Below are positions 33,615 to 41,786 of a stretch of DNA of 64,000 bases, one piece after another (positions within the stretch are counted from its first letter, which is position 1; every line of letters starts with the position of its first letter). The position numbers and the translations under genes are program-made. The DNA lies in contig NZ_DAGX01000005.1 in NCBI RefSeq assembly GCF_002498315.1, forward strand, positions 254,335 to 318,334. The letters are read 5' to 3'. The DNA comes from Methanofollis sp. UBA420 (GTDB taxonomy: Archaea; Halobacteriota; Methanomicrobia; Methanomicrobiales; Methanofollaceae). The notes under the pieces were generated by a model that made no database searches, was not told where the DNA came from, and was given only the letters and a program-made list of their open reading frames with translations.

Positions 33615-33965
33615 TCAGAGGTGGGTGATCACCATCTCCAGAATAGCATCGAGTTCCTCGCCGGTGAGCGTGTACCGCTCTTTGGCGTAGATCGCCCTCA
33701 ACTCGTCCCTTGACTGGGGCATGATGTTGGCGATCCGGTAGGCGATGTCGGGTTTCATCTTTTCAAGGGCGAGAAGGGAGTCCACCAGGGCACGGGACTG
33801 TTCCGCTGTCGTCTTGGAAAGGTGATTGGCATGCTCAATGCTCTGGCGGAGTTCATAGGACATCTCCTGCCCTGCCTCACGGCGCTTTGCGTCAACCCGA
33901 GAGAGTTGATCCCTCATATCAGGGAGGGTGACCCGCTCTTCGCTGATAACTCCTTTAACCTTCAT
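33615..33965 (-). CDS. rpo4: RNA polymerase subunit Rpo4 (RpoF)
   Basis: 116 residues from the ATG at 33965, preceded by GTGAT; an in-frame GTG at 33974 is an alternative. The sequence (ISEERVTLPDMRDQL, ALEKMKPDIAYRIANIMPQSRDELRAIYAKERYTLTGEELDAIL) is typical of the archaeal Rpb4 homologue. It forms the RNA polymerase stalk with Rpo7, which is encoded elsewhere. It follows L21e by about 20 bases. Confidence 0.92.
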   Translation of the reverse strand: MKVKGVISEERVTLPDMRDQLSRVDAKRREAGQEMSYELRQSIEHANHLSKTTAEQSRALVDSLLALEKMKPDIAYRIANIMPQSRDELRAIYAKERYTLTGEELDAILEMVITHL

Positions 33966-33984
33966 GCCAATCACTCGTGCAGAT

Positions 33985-34278
33985 TTATTGCCTCTGAGGC
34001 TTTAGATGTTGTGGTCTCGAAATTACAATCTTCGTTGCATTTCCGTCCGGGATCTCGACAAGCCATGCACGGCCGCGCTGGCCGATAACGGTGCCGGTCT
34101 TCCCGTGGAACCTGCGGTGGGGCATTCCTTTCTGGATGCTCGGTTCACAGACAATGTGGACCTTCTGCCCCATCTCGAACTTCTGGATCACTGCCGTGAG
34201 AGGGACCAGACCGCGGCGTCTGAGATCCTTCTTAAACTTATACCGTGTCTTCTTCCTTGGACCGTTATGATGTGCCAT
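33985..34278 (-). CDS. rpl21e: 50S ribosomal protein L21e
   Basis: 97 residues from the ATG at 34278, where the family's N-terminus (MAHHNGPRKKTRYK) begins and GGAGTGGTG stands upstream; a GTG four codons earlier is less likely. The motifs GMPHRRFHGKTGTVIGQRGRAWLVE are those of L21e. The gene overlaps the 3' end of pus10 by 14 bases. Confidence 0.95.
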   Translation of the reverse strand: MAHHNGPRKKTRYKFKKDLRRRGLVPLTAVIQKFEMGQKVHIVCEPSIQKGMPHRRFHGKTGTVIGQRGRAWLVEIPDGNATKIVISRPQHLKPQRQ

Positions 34279-35512
34279 TGCATTCACCACTCCCTGGTTC
34301 TTCCACCAGCACTACATCGAGGCTGGTTACATGAGCGTCTTTGCCCAGGATCCCGGCAAGACTGGGATTCGTCCGCCCGCTGTCGCCCGAGACCAGTTCC
34401 TTGATATACAGTCCGGCCTCGCCGACGACCTCGATGACAAACCTGCCATCCTGCATCCCGGGCGACTGGATGTCGATCACCTGGCGATCCCGGATCAGAT
34501 CGGCCCTCCGGTGTGCAACCCTTTGTGGGGTGCGCTGGTGGATCACTGCCCCGTTCAACAGGACAAGTGCGGATCTGAGTTCGTCTATGGAGATCTCTCC
34601 ACCGACCTCAACGAGAATCCTGTATTTTTTATGCGCTTTGTTCGATTTAAGGGTTTCCACTTCGGAGTGAGAACTCCATCCGGTCAGTTTCACCCCAACG
34701 CGGTCTTCGGCATACCGGTTGATCTCAGCCTCGAGTTCGGCGAGATCCACATCTCTCTTCCGGGGGTTCATCATTTCCATCACGAAAGGACGACCGCTCC
34801 CGATCATCCGGGCATCGATGTCCTCCCGTCCGGCACCGTGGAGAACCGCGTTCTCGGCATCAAATGCCTCCATCGCGCTCTTCCCGATGAGTTCCTCGAC
34901 CGAGTCGGCGTACATCTTCCCGGTGAAATTACACCTCTCGCACCCCTTGCCGCCGCAGACCCGGCAGTCCCAGTGCGTCTGCGGGATGCCCCGTTCGTAC
35001 TTGAAGTACCGGCCCCGGAAATAGACCGGGTTGATCTCGATCTCCACCCTGTCCTCTGCAAGGTTCAGGATGGCGACGACGTCGGGGCGCTTGAAGTCGA
35101 CGACCTTCCCGTTCAGGGCCGAGACCGCTTTGCCGACCTCACGGTTCGCCTCCGACTTCAGGGGTTCGGGGTCGGCGAGGGAGAGGTCGCTCCAGACCAT
35201 CTCCTCGCTCTCGGCCATGAGGGGGGGCACACGCGTCCCTACAAGGAAGGTTGCATGCTCGATCCCCTCCACGGCCGCAACGACCCGTTCGGCCCAGAGG
35301 TCGACATGGTCGAAAAGCCTTCCGCAGACCCAGCACTCGTCAGGTTCTCCGGCAAAAGGCTCGTTCTTCACCAGGGCATATGCCGTCCGCAGGGCATGCC
35401 CCCGTTCATCATTAGACAGCCCGAACGAGCGTTTCCCGAAGAAACGCCCGAGGCAATGATCACAGATCGGGCCATACTCAAGGATCGCCCCGACCGTCTC
35501 GATCAGATCCAT
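34265..35512 (-). CDS. pus10: tRNA pseudouridine synthase Pus10
   Basis: 415 residues, full archaeal length. The N-terminal zinc-binding Cys pairs are CDHC (about 17-20) and CWVC (about 60), with CRVCGGKGCERC further on. The catalytic Asp lies in GREDIDARMIGSGRPF. Pus10 makes pseudouridine at tRNA positions 54 and 55 in archaea. It directly follows trmY, whose product methylates pseudouridine 54, so the two act in sequence. The genes overlap by 10 bases. Confidence 0.95.
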   Translation of the reverse strand: MDLIETVGAILEYGPICDHCLGRFFGKRSFGLSNDERGHALRTAYALVKNEPFAGEPDECWVCGRLFDHVDLWAERVVAAVEGIEHATFLVGTRVPPLMAESEEMVWSDLSLADPEPLKSEANREVGKAVSALNGKVVDFKRPDVVAILNLAEDRVEIEINPVYFRGRYFKYERGIPQTHWDCRVCGGKGCERCNFTGKMYADSVEELIGKSAMEAFDAENAVLHGAGREDIDARMIGSGRPFVMEMMNPRKRDVDLAELEAEINRYAEDRVGVKLTGWSSHSEVETLKSNKAHKKYRILVEVGGEISIDELRSALVLLNGAVIHQRTPQRVAHRRADLIRDRQVIDIQSPGMQDGRFVIEVVGEAGLYIKELVSGDSGRTNPSLAGILGKDAHVTSLDVVLVEEPGSGECNGTS

Positions 35513-36078
35513 CCTCTCTCTCTCCTGTCCTGCTCGTTCTGCAGGACCACAATCGCCTGGTCGGCATGGAGGACGGCAGGGCCGAGGGAGTACGCCGGCA
35601 GCCCTGCTATCGCCTCCTGTTCTTCATCGGTAAAGTTCAGGTGGTCGGAGAGGAGGAAGGTGTCGGGAAGGGACGAAACCTTCCGCACGTCCTCTCCCCC
35701 CTCGTCGAGCACCGCGCACCCACAGCCGGCGAGCACCCCGGCAAGACCTCCCTTGCGCACCGAGACCCCGGGAGTTGACTCCCGGAAGACGGTGCCGCAG
35801 GGGAGGGCAAGGGCCTTCCTGATGAGGCCGGCAATGTTCCGCTCGTCGGGGCTGAGATTTCTCATGCCGTCGCCTGAAAAACAGATCGTCTTTGGCGCCT
35901 TCGGCGCCCCGAGGAGGACAAGCCAGCACTCTGCGTCTTTCCTCATCCCGTGGGAGAGGCAGAGAGACGCTGCCACGCACCGGCAGAGTTCGTCCATCCT
36001 GCCGGCGCCCGGCAGGTCGTTCAAAGAAAAGTCAGGGTCGGTGCACGCGAGATGACCGACCACCACAAAACGTCTCAT
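35503..36078 (-). CDS. trmY: tRNA (pseudouridine-54 N1)-methyltransferase TrmY
   Basis: 191 residues, SPOUT class. FVVVGHLACTDPDFSLNDLPGAGRMD at the N-terminus and FSGDGMRNLSPDERNIAGLI, LSDHLNFTDEEQEAI and ADQAIVVLQNEQDRR match the TrmY family (formerly DUF358). It converts pseudouridine 54 to m1-pseudouridine in the T-loop, replacing bacterial m5U54. Adjacent to srp54 upstream and overlapping pus10 downstream, it is coupled to the enzyme that makes its substrate. Confidence 0.92.
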   Translation of the reverse strand: MRRFVVVGHLACTDPDFSLNDLPGAGRMDELCRCVAASLCLSHGMRKDAECWLVLLGAPKAPKTICFSGDGMRNLSPDERNIAGLIRKALALPCGTVFRESTPGVSVRKGGLAGVLAGCGCAVLDEGGEDVRKVSSLPDTFLLSDHLNFTDEEQEAIAGLPAYSLGPAVLHADQAIVVLQNEQDRRERGWI

Positions 36079-37395
36079 CTACTGCATCTTCCCGAAGCGC
36101 TTCATCATGCGCTGCATGGAGAACTTGCTCCCCCGCATACCCTTCAACGCCTTCTGCATGGTCCGGTAATATTTCAGGAGTTCACGCACGTCATCGGGAG
36201 AGACGCCGGCGCCACGGGAGATCCTCTGGACATGCGACCCCGAGATGACCTGGGGATCTTCGAGTTCGACATTCGTCATCGAGTCCATGATCACCTTGTA
36301 CCGGTCCATCTTGGTCGAGGTGATGTCATAGGCGTCGTCGGGGATCTGGAGGCCGCCGAGAGGGAGCATGGACATCACCTGCTTGAGGGGCCCCATCTTG
36401 TTCACCGCCTCAAGTTGCTTGTACATGTCCCTCAGGGTGAACTTGCCCCGCAGCATGGCGTTGACGTCCATCTCTTCGTCGGCCATCACTTCCTCGGCCT
36501 TCTCGGCCAGGGCCTTCAGGTCGCCCATGCCGAGGAGACGGGAGATGAATCCGTCAGGCTCGAAGCGTTCGAGGTCGTCGATCGTCTCGCCGGCGCCGAT
36601 GAACACGATCCCGCTCTTCGTCTCCGAAACCGCGGAGAGGGCGCCGCCGCCTTTGGCGGTGCCGTCCATCTTCGTGATCAGCACGCCGTCGATCCCGATA
36701 GCCTCGTTGAAACGGCGCGCCTGTTCGGACGCCTGCTGACCGAGAGCAGCGTCGATGACAAGCCAGCGGTGTTCGGGCCGTGCGATCTCGTTGATATTGA
36801 CGATCTCCTCGATCAGTTCGTCCTCAAGGGCGTGGCGCCCCTGGGTATCGATGATCACGACCTGCGCCCCGGCAAAGTATTTTATCCCCTCGCGGACGAT
36901 CTTCAGGGCGTCCGTCTCGTCCGGGTCCCCGAAGATCGGGACATTGATCTTCCCCGCAAGGGTGGCGAGCTGCTTGTAGGCACCGGGCCTGAAGGTATCG
37001 GCGCAGACCAGCCCGACCTTGAGACCCTTCCTCTGGAAATAGCGGGCGAGTTTCGCGGTCGTTGTGGTCTTGCCGCTCCCCTGTAGACCGGCCATCAGGA
37101 TTATCTGCGGGACAAGTTCCACCTTCCCGGCCCCGCCCATCAGGCCGACCAGTTCCTGGTAGACGATCCGCAGGACGTGCTCGCGCACGTTCATCCCTTT
37201 CGGCGGCTCTTCTTCAAGGGCACGCGTCTTGATCGACTGGGAGAGCTGCATCACGAGCTTGACATTCACGTCTGCCTGCAGCAGGGCGCGCTGGAGACTC
37301 CGCACCAGCTCCTCCACCGCCGCACGGTCGACGACCGTCTTGCCTGCAATCTTCTTCAACGCGTCTTTCAGGGATGAACTGAGCGAGTCTAACAT
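36079..37395 (-). CDS. srp54: Signal recognition particle GTPase SRP54
   Basis: 438 residues. An N domain (1-85), a G domain with P-loop GLQGSGKTTTTAKLA (about 104), DTQGRH and TKMDGTAKGG, and a Met-rich M domain (about 300-438) are all present. SRP54 binds 7S RNA and signal sequences and delivers ribosomes to the membrane. Two changes are notable: the usual DTAGR is DTQGR here, and the family's DEMD motif reads ALEDELIEE. It overlaps ftsY by one base. Confidence 0.96.
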   Translation of the reverse strand: MLDSLSSSLKDALKKIAGKTVVDRAAVEELVRSLQRALLQADVNVKLVMQLSQSIKTRALEEEPPKGMNVREHVLRIVYQELVGLMGGAGKVELVPQIILMAGLQGSGKTTTTAKLARYFQRKGLKVGLVCADTFRPGAYKQLATLAGKINVPIFGDPDETDALKIVREGIKYFAGAQVVIIDTQGRHALEDELIEEIVNINEIARPEHRWLVIDAALGQQASEQARRFNEAIGIDGVLITKMDGTAKGGGALSAVSETKSGIVFIGAGETIDDLERFEPDGFISRLLGMGDLKALAEKAEEVMADEEMDVNAMLRGKFTLRDMYKQLEAVNKMGPLKQVMSMLPLGGLQIPDDAYDITSTKMDRYKVIMDSMTNVELEDPQVISGSHVQRISRGAGVSPDDVRELLKYYRTMQKALKGMRGSKFSMQRMMKRFGKMQ

Positions 37396-38519
37396 TATTT
37401 TTCCACTCCAAGGAGTTCGTCCACGACAGTCGCCGGACGGAAGGGCACGATGTCGCCGTACGCCTGGCCGGTACCCAGGAAGAGGATCGGTTTCCCGATC
37501 GTCTGGGCAATCGAGATGGCCGCACCGCCCCGCGAGTCCATGTCGGCCTTTGTGAGCATCACAGCGTCGGTCCCGACGAGGTCGTTGAAGTCCTTCGCCC
37601 TGACGACGGCATCGTTCCCGGCAACCGCCTCGTCGACGTAGACGACGAGGTCAGGCTTCACCACCCGGCGGATCTTGTCGAGCTGGTTCATCAGGTTCTT
37701 CCTGTTATGGAACCTCCCGGCCGTATCGCCGAGCACCACGTCGATCCCATGGGCCTTTGCATAGTCCACCGTGTCGAAGAGGACAGCCGCAGGGTCGGAT
37801 CCTTCCTGATGGTGGATCACCTTGACGTTCAGCCTCCGGCCGTGCTCCGCGATCTGCTCGATCGCACCAGCCCGGAACGTATCGCCGGCGCCGAGCACGA
37901 CAGAATAGCCATTTTCCATCAGGTGATGGGCCATCTTCGCGATCGACGTCGTCTTGCCGGTGCCGTTCACGCCGGTCACCAGGATTTTCACCGGCTTCTC
38001 GTGGCTGTCAATGTAAGCAGGGAGGTCGAAACCGTCCCCGAGCACCCGGAGGAGTGCCCCGCGAAGAGCCGTGCTGACGATCTCGTCCACGGAGGTGCCG
38101 ATCTTTCGGTGCTTCCCGACGAGGTCCTCGCGCATATAGGCGAGGATCGCGTCCGAGACCTCCAGGGCGACATCGTTCTCCAGGAGGACCATTTCAAGGT
38201 CGGTCAGAGGTTCCTCAATGTCCTTCTCAGAAACGACGAGTTCGCGCTCGATCACCAGAGACTTGAAACGGGAGACCAGTCCTTCAGGCTTCTTCGGTTC
38301 GACCGGCACGATTTTGACCGGTACGGGGACGGCATTTTCAGGCTCGACCGGGGCCTTCGGGGCCTCCGGCAAAACAGGCTTTGATACGGTTTCGGGCTGC
38401 GGTGCAGGGATTGCTACCGGCTTCTCCACTTCCCGCACATCAGGGCCGGCCGCATCCCCGATGGATTTCCCGAACTTCTCCCTGATGCTCTGTAATTTGT
38501 TCTTGAGGCCCTCAAACAT
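37395..38519 (-). CDS. ftsY: SRP receptor GTPase FtsY
   Basis: 374 residues. An acidic/proline-rich N-terminal extension (about 15-80) precedes the NG domain: P-loop GVNGTGKTTSIAKMAH (about 180), DTAGRFHNRKNLMNQLDKI and TKADMDSRGGAAI. It is the membrane receptor for SRP54; both GTPases are encoded side by side, as in many archaea. The gene starts just after prefoldin alpha. Confidence 0.96.
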   Translation of the reverse strand: MFEGLKNKLQSIREKFGKSIGDAAGPDVREVEKPVAIPAPQPETVSKPVLPEAPKAPVEPENAVPVPVKIVPVEPKKPEGLVSRFKSLVIERELVVSEKDIEEPLTDLEMVLLENDVALEVSDAILAYMREDLVGKHRKIGTSVDEIVSTALRGALLRVLGDGFDLPAYIDSHEKPVKILVTGVNGTGKTTSIAKMAHHLMENGYSVVLGAGDTFRAGAIEQIAEHGRRLNVKVIHHQEGSDPAAVLFDTVDYAKAHGIDVVLGDTAGRFHNRKNLMNQLDKIRRVVKPDLVVYVDEAVAGNDAVVRAKDFNDLVGTDAVMLTKADMDSRGGAAISIAQTIGKPILFLGTGQAYGDIVPFRPATVVDELLGVEK

Positions 38520-38524
38520 GGGGA

Positions 38525-38959
38525 TTACCTGCCCGGAGCCGTTTGCTGCTGGCGGTAGGCGGCATCGAGCCGGGCTGCGATTTCATTCATCTGTGCCCGG
38601 ATCTTCTCGATAGTCTCGGAAAGTTTCTTTTCAGAGGCTTCGAGCTCCCGAGCACGGTCTTCAAGATAGGATACGGCCCCGGCGGAACTCTGCCCGACCG
38701 TCACCCCTGCCCCGATGGCGACGAGCACCTGATCCGGGTCAGGCACCTGCACCCTGACACTGACGCCGCCGCCGAGGGGGAGAAGAACCGTACCGTCCTC
38801 CGCACCGCCCAGGGACTGGAGGGTCTCGACCGCTGCGAGGGACTCAAGTCTCTGCTGCTCCAGCATCTCCAGCTGGCGGGCAAAGACTTCTGCCTGCTGT
38901 CCGTACTCGTTCAGATAATACTGGAGCGACTGCAGCTCCCGCGGGTCGGCCTCATCCAT
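38525..38959 (-). CDS. pfdA: Prefoldin alpha subunit
   Basis: 144 residues with two long coiled coils flanking a beta-hairpin region (LGGAEDGTVLLPLGGGVSVRVQVPDPDQVLVAIGAG). This is the alpha-class prefoldin layout. Two alpha and four beta subunits form a chaperone that hands unfolded proteins to the thermosome. It sits between L18Ae and ftsY in the conserved order. Confidence 0.93.
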   Translation of the reverse strand: MDEADPRELQSLQYYLNEYGQQAEVFARQLEMLEQQRLESLAAVETLQSLGGAEDGTVLLPLGGGVSVRVQVPDPDQVLVAIGAGVTVGQSSAGAVSYLEDRARELEASEKKLSETIEKIRAQMNEIAARLDAAYRQQQTAPGR

Positions 38960-38962
38960 ATT

Positions 38963-39151
38963 TTATTCACCTACTACCGTAACGCCCTTGATTGAGATAT
39001 AATTTCTCTTCAGGCGGTGTTTGCTGCCAATATCAGTGAAGACGTGTTCCCGGGCAACATCCTCGTTCGGGGCCGAGACCACCTTCGTGAAGGGCTGCCA
39101 GGAGTCGCCGATCAGGCAGGCACCTGTGATTTCATAACTCTGCATAGCCAT
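38963..39151 (-). CDS. rpl18a: 50S ribosomal protein L18Ae (LX)
   Basis: 62 residues, the short archaeal LX form. The start at 39151 has GGAGTGATG at good spacing. YEITGACLIGDSWQPFTKVVSAPNEDVAREHVFTDIGSKHRLKRNYI is typical of the family. It lies between aif6 and pfdA, a common archaeal arrangement. Confidence 0.93.
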   Translation of the reverse strand: MAMQSYEITGACLIGDSWQPFTKVVSAPNEDVAREHVFTDIGSKHRLKRNYISIKGVTVVGE

Positions 39152-39157
39152 TATACA

Positions 39158-39823
39158 TCACTCCAGAAAGCCAAAAACTTCCTCTATTCTTCCAAGCTCA
39201 AAACCGGTGGTCTCAAGCCCGGCAATATACCCCTTGCTGTTCGCAAGGACGCCGGTCCCCACAAGGCCGCCGCCCATGTTGACAGTCCCGGCCCCGATCT
39301 GGAGGCCTTCCGCACATTCAACAAGACGGGCGACCTCGGTGTCGCTGCTCCGCGCATGGATGAGCACACCTTTGTTCGTGGCGACTGCCGCCATCCCGAC
39401 GGTCTTGATCCCGCCGAAGGTGAGGCGCCTGACCGGCACGCCGAGGAACGTCCCGACCGCCTCAGCCTCCTCGATCGACATCTCAGGATGCACCGCCGCG
39501 AACTGGTCGTTCGCGAGGATCACATTTCCTGCTGCATTCATCGAGGTTCCGAGGGTCATCACCTCGCCGTACTCCTCCAGGACGGCACGTTCGTCCTCGG
39601 TCACGAGACCGCTGACCACCATGCCGTTCGAGTTCCCGGCAAGGAGCGAGCCGATGATCGAAGACCCCTGAATGGTTGTCCTGACAACATCGACGTCGAG
39701 CGCCTCGGCTATGCCCGCCACAAATGCGTCGGGTGCGGTGGGCGGCACGACGGCGAACTCCTCAAAGGCCCGCGCAAAGACACCGATATGGGGATCTGCG
39801 GCAAAGGCGATCGTTCTTTGCAT
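39158..39823 (-). CDS. eif6: Translation initiation factor 6 (aIF6)
   Basis: 221 residues, a five-fold pseudo-symmetric protein whose repeats are visible (IQGSSIIGSLLAGNSNGMVV, AAGNVILANDQFAAVHPEM, MAAVATNKGVLIHARSSD, GVLANSKGYIAG). It binds the large subunit at L14/L24e and prevents premature joining with the small subunit. The gene follows L31e by one base with overlapping ribosome-site context. Confidence 0.95.
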   Translation of the reverse strand: MQRTIAFAADPHIGVFARAFEEFAVVPPTAPDAFVAGIAEALDVDVVRTTIQGSSIIGSLLAGNSNGMVVSGLVTEDERAVLEEYGEVMTLGTSMNAAGNVILANDQFAAVHPEMSIEEAEAVGTFLGVPVRRLTFGGIKTVGMAAVATNKGVLIHARSSDTEVARLVECAEGLQIGAGTVNMGGGLVGTGVLANSKGYIAGLETTGFELGRIEEVFGFLE

Positions 39824-39824
39824 T

Positions 39825-40088
39825 TCACTCCTCAGCGAGTTCGGCCTGAACCTGGCCGTCCTCGAACTTCATGGCACGGATACGGATCTGCACCGGAGGC
39901 TTCTGGCTGCCGTGCTCCCAGACCTTCTCGTTGATGCTGCTGTCAAGCCTGACGTTCTCGCTCTTCATGTGACGGACCAGGTACGCCCTGATGTCCTTCA
40001 CCGCAACATTGCAGCGCTTCCACCGGGGAGCGCGTCTGGTGCTGCGAAGAGGGACAACATAGATCTGCTCTTTTAAGACTTCGACCAT
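39825..40088 (-). CDS. rpl31e: 50S ribosomal protein L31e
   Basis: 87 residues. IYVVPLRSTRRAPRWKRCNVAVKDIRAYLVRHMKSENVRLDSSINEKVWEHGSQKPP is the family pattern. It is encoded just downstream of L39e, the usual archaeal pairing, and upstream of aif6. Confidence 0.95.
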   Translation of the reverse strand: MVEVLKEQIYVVPLRSTRRAPRWKRCNVAVKDIRAYLVRHMKSENVRLDSSINEKVWEHGSQKPPVQIRIRAMKFEDGQVQAELAEE

Positions 40089-40092
40089 GTCT

Positions 40093-40245
40093 CTACACCT
40101 TCAGCGTGCTTCTTCTCCACATGCGCCTCTTCGGGTGGGATACCACCTGGCGCTTCGTCCGAATCATTACCCATGCAGGAACGCGCCGGTTCTGCATGCA
40201 CGCCTTAGCCAGCCGAATTTTCCGGCCTTTTGATACCTTGCTCAT
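40093..40245 (-). CDS. rpl39e: 50S ribosomal protein L39e
   Basis: 50 residues from the ATG at 40245 (MSKVSKGRKIRLAKACMQNR), the normal tiny, basic L39e. The longer open frame continuing to 40509 reads over the PP-loop gene and is not the real start. It is followed within five bases by L31e. Confidence 0.95.
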   Translation of the reverse strand: MSKVSKGRKIRLAKACMQNRRVPAWVMIRTKRQVVSHPKRRMWRRSTLKV

Positions 40246-40261
40246 GGTTATCACCAATCTC

Positions 40262-40852
40262 TCAGGTGCCGGTCGCACCAACGACAAGGGACTGCCCGTG
40301 GTGCGCGGGGAAAAGCCCCGCACACGGGTGCCCCATGCGCTCGATGGCGGCCCTGATCTCGTACTCGTAGTCCCCGTTCTCGAGGGTGCCCGTCTCGCCG
40401 TTCGCGACAATAAGATATCGTCCGGCAAGACGCTGCACCTCGGCCTTCCCATATCCGAGGAGGGGTCGGACATAAGAACACCCGTACCGGTCCGCGATGC
40501 GGAGAACATCGCTCTTCGTCAGCATCGGCACCCTATCGTTGAGCCGCGTGCCGTCTCCAACCACCCCGTACTCCTGCGCAAGGGCCTCGACGGCCCGCCG
40601 GTGCACAGCAGTGATGGCGTCGTTCGGGTAGCCCGAGGCGAGCACCATACGCGCCGCCTCGTCACGATATTCCAGGCCGAACGACCTTTTGTGCCAGGGA
40701 AAGCCGAGCGCACGGGCTGCCGCCTCGACCGACGGCAGCTCACGCTCAGGGTCGAAGACAAAGGTATTGAGTTCGACCTCGTAGTCCCTCGCGAGCATCA
40801 GAGCCGCAAGGGCACTGTCCTTTCCTCCGCTGAAGAGAAGACCGGCTTTCAT
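40262..40852 (-). CDS. PP-loop ATP pyrophosphatase of unknown substrate
   Basis: 196 residues. The PP-loop SGGKDSALAALML lies at about residues 8-20, followed by LGYGKAEVQ and a C-terminal HHGQSLV. The fold is shared by N-type ATP pyrophosphatases such as diphthamide synthetase and tRNA thiolation enzymes, which adenylate their substrate. The gene is conserved beside L39e/L31e and PDCD5 in euryarchaea, which suggests RNA or translation-factor modification. The specific target is unknown. It starts one base after the PDCD5 stop. Confidence 0.8.
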   Translation of the reverse strand: MKAGLLFSGGKDSALAALMLARDYEVELNTFVFDPERELPSVEAAARALGFPWHKRSFGLEYRDEAARMVLASGYPNDAITAVHRRAVEALAQEYGVVGDGTRLNDRVPMLTKSDVLRIADRYGCSYVRPLLGYGKAEVQRLAGRYLIVANGETGTLENGDYEYEIRAAIERMGHPCAGLFPAHHGQSLVVGATGT

Positions 40853-41182
40853 CTATTTTCGTGTGATGCGAAACTCTTTTTTCGGCGGGGCGACCTGCAC
40901 CAGCAGTGCCTTGAATTGCTCGTCCGTGATCTTCTGCCGTATCCGGCCGCTCTGGGCAAGCATCACAAGTTGCTGCTCGATCGCACGGGCAAACTCAGGT
41001 TTGGTGAGTTTGATCGTGTTCAGTCGTTCCCGCGCTTCAGGTTCCAGGATCTGCATGAGCGCAAGCTGCATCTCTGATTCAGCTCTCTTCTGCCGCTCCA
41101 TATCCTCCTGTTGTTCGGCAGACTGCCGCTGGAGCTGCTCCATTCTCTTGCGTCTGATCTCAGAGAGTTCATCGTCACCCAT
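40853..41182 (-). CDS. PDCD5-family DNA-binding protein
   Basis: 109 residues from the ATG at 41182, where GGTGAGGG is well spaced; an ATG two codons upstream (41188) is the alternative. The N-terminal basic helix (ELSEIRRKRMEQLQRQ) and the triple-helix core (ILEPEARERLNTIKLTKPEFARAIEQQLVMLAQSGRI) are characteristic of archaeal PDCD5/TFAR19. The family is small, basic and DNA-binding, and is usually found next to S19e, as here. Confidence 0.92.
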   Translation of the reverse strand: MGDDELSEIRRKRMEQLQRQSAEQQEDMERQKRAESEMQLALMQILEPEARERLNTIKLTKPEFARAIEQQLVMLAQSGRIRQKITDEQFKALLVQVAPPKKEFRITRK

Positions 41183-41199
41183 CAGCATCCCTCACCGCA

Positions 41200-41649
41200 T
41201 CAGTAGCGCGCCAGCTCGGGTGCAGCTTCGGTCGCCGCGGCCCGGAGACCGTGCGCGACGCCGTCCATAAAGGCACGGCCCTGTGCCGAAATCTGCCGGC
41301 CGCCTTTGACCTTCTCGACAAAACCTGCAGCTTCGAGCTGCTGGAGTGCCTTTCTCGGGATGGACCCGCTTCCCTTCCGGAACTGGCTCGGGTTCGAGCC
41401 GCGGTCCCGGTTTCCACCATATGCGCTTCTCAGTCTCTCAACGCCGACCGGACCGTCAATATAGATCCGGCGAAGAACGGATGCGACCCTCGTGTACCAC
41501 CAGTCAGGGTCCTCGGGAGGCATCTCCTTGTGGATCCCGGTCTTGACGACTGCTGCCCATTCAGGTGGCTGGATAACAGGGAGCTCCTTAAGATCGCGAG
41601 CAGCCTGCGGAATGAGCATCTCAGCCGGGATGTCATATACAGTTGTCAT
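41200..41649 (-). CDS. rps19e: 30S ribosomal protein S19e
   Basis: 149 residues. TVYDIPAEMLIPQAARDLK and WWYTRVASVLRRIYIDGPVGVERLRSAYGG are S19e signatures; the protein binds 16S rRNA and is needed for small-subunit maturation. GAGGTTAACC precedes the ATG. It has its own strong promoter in the 137-base gap upstream, so transcription can begin here as well as further up. Confidence 0.95.
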   Translation of the reverse strand: MTTVYDIPAEMLIPQAARDLKELPVIQPPEWAAVVKTGIHKEMPPEDPDWWYTRVASVLRRIYIDGPVGVERLRSAYGGNRDRGSNPSQFRKGSGSIPRKALQQLEAAGFVEKVKGGRQISAQGRAFMDGVAHGLRAAATEAAPELARY

Positions 41650-41663
41650 TGGTTAACCTCACT

Positions 41664-41680
41664 GTAACGATCGATGTTAC
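41664..41680 (-). promoter_or_regulatory. Inverted repeat in the 5' UTR of rps19e
   Basis: GTAAC-N7-GTTAC is a perfect inverted repeat about 30-50 bases downstream of the TATA box and 15 bases ahead of the ATG. It could be an operator or an mRNA hairpin near the ribosome site. Confidence 0.35.
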
Positions 41681-41710
41681 CAGTCTTTATCTATTTGCCA
41701 TGGATGTTTT

Positions 41711-41719
41711 TATATATTT
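41711..41719 (-). promoter_or_regulatory. TATA box of rps19e
   Basis: The minus strand reads GAAATATATAAAAAC here, a strong archaeal TATA box within a locally AT-rich stretch. It predicts a transcription start near 41688, about 40 bases before the rps19e ATG. Confidence 0.6.
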
Positions 41720-41786
41720 CGAGCGGGAAATCCCCGGAGTTTTCCGGCGATCAAACCGGAAACCCGGGAGAAAAGGAGGGACCGGA

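Noticed and set aside
34331..36055. A 574-codon plus-strand frame opposite pus10 and trmY
   Set aside because: Both minus-strand genes are complete and conserved; the plus frame has no recognisable domain.
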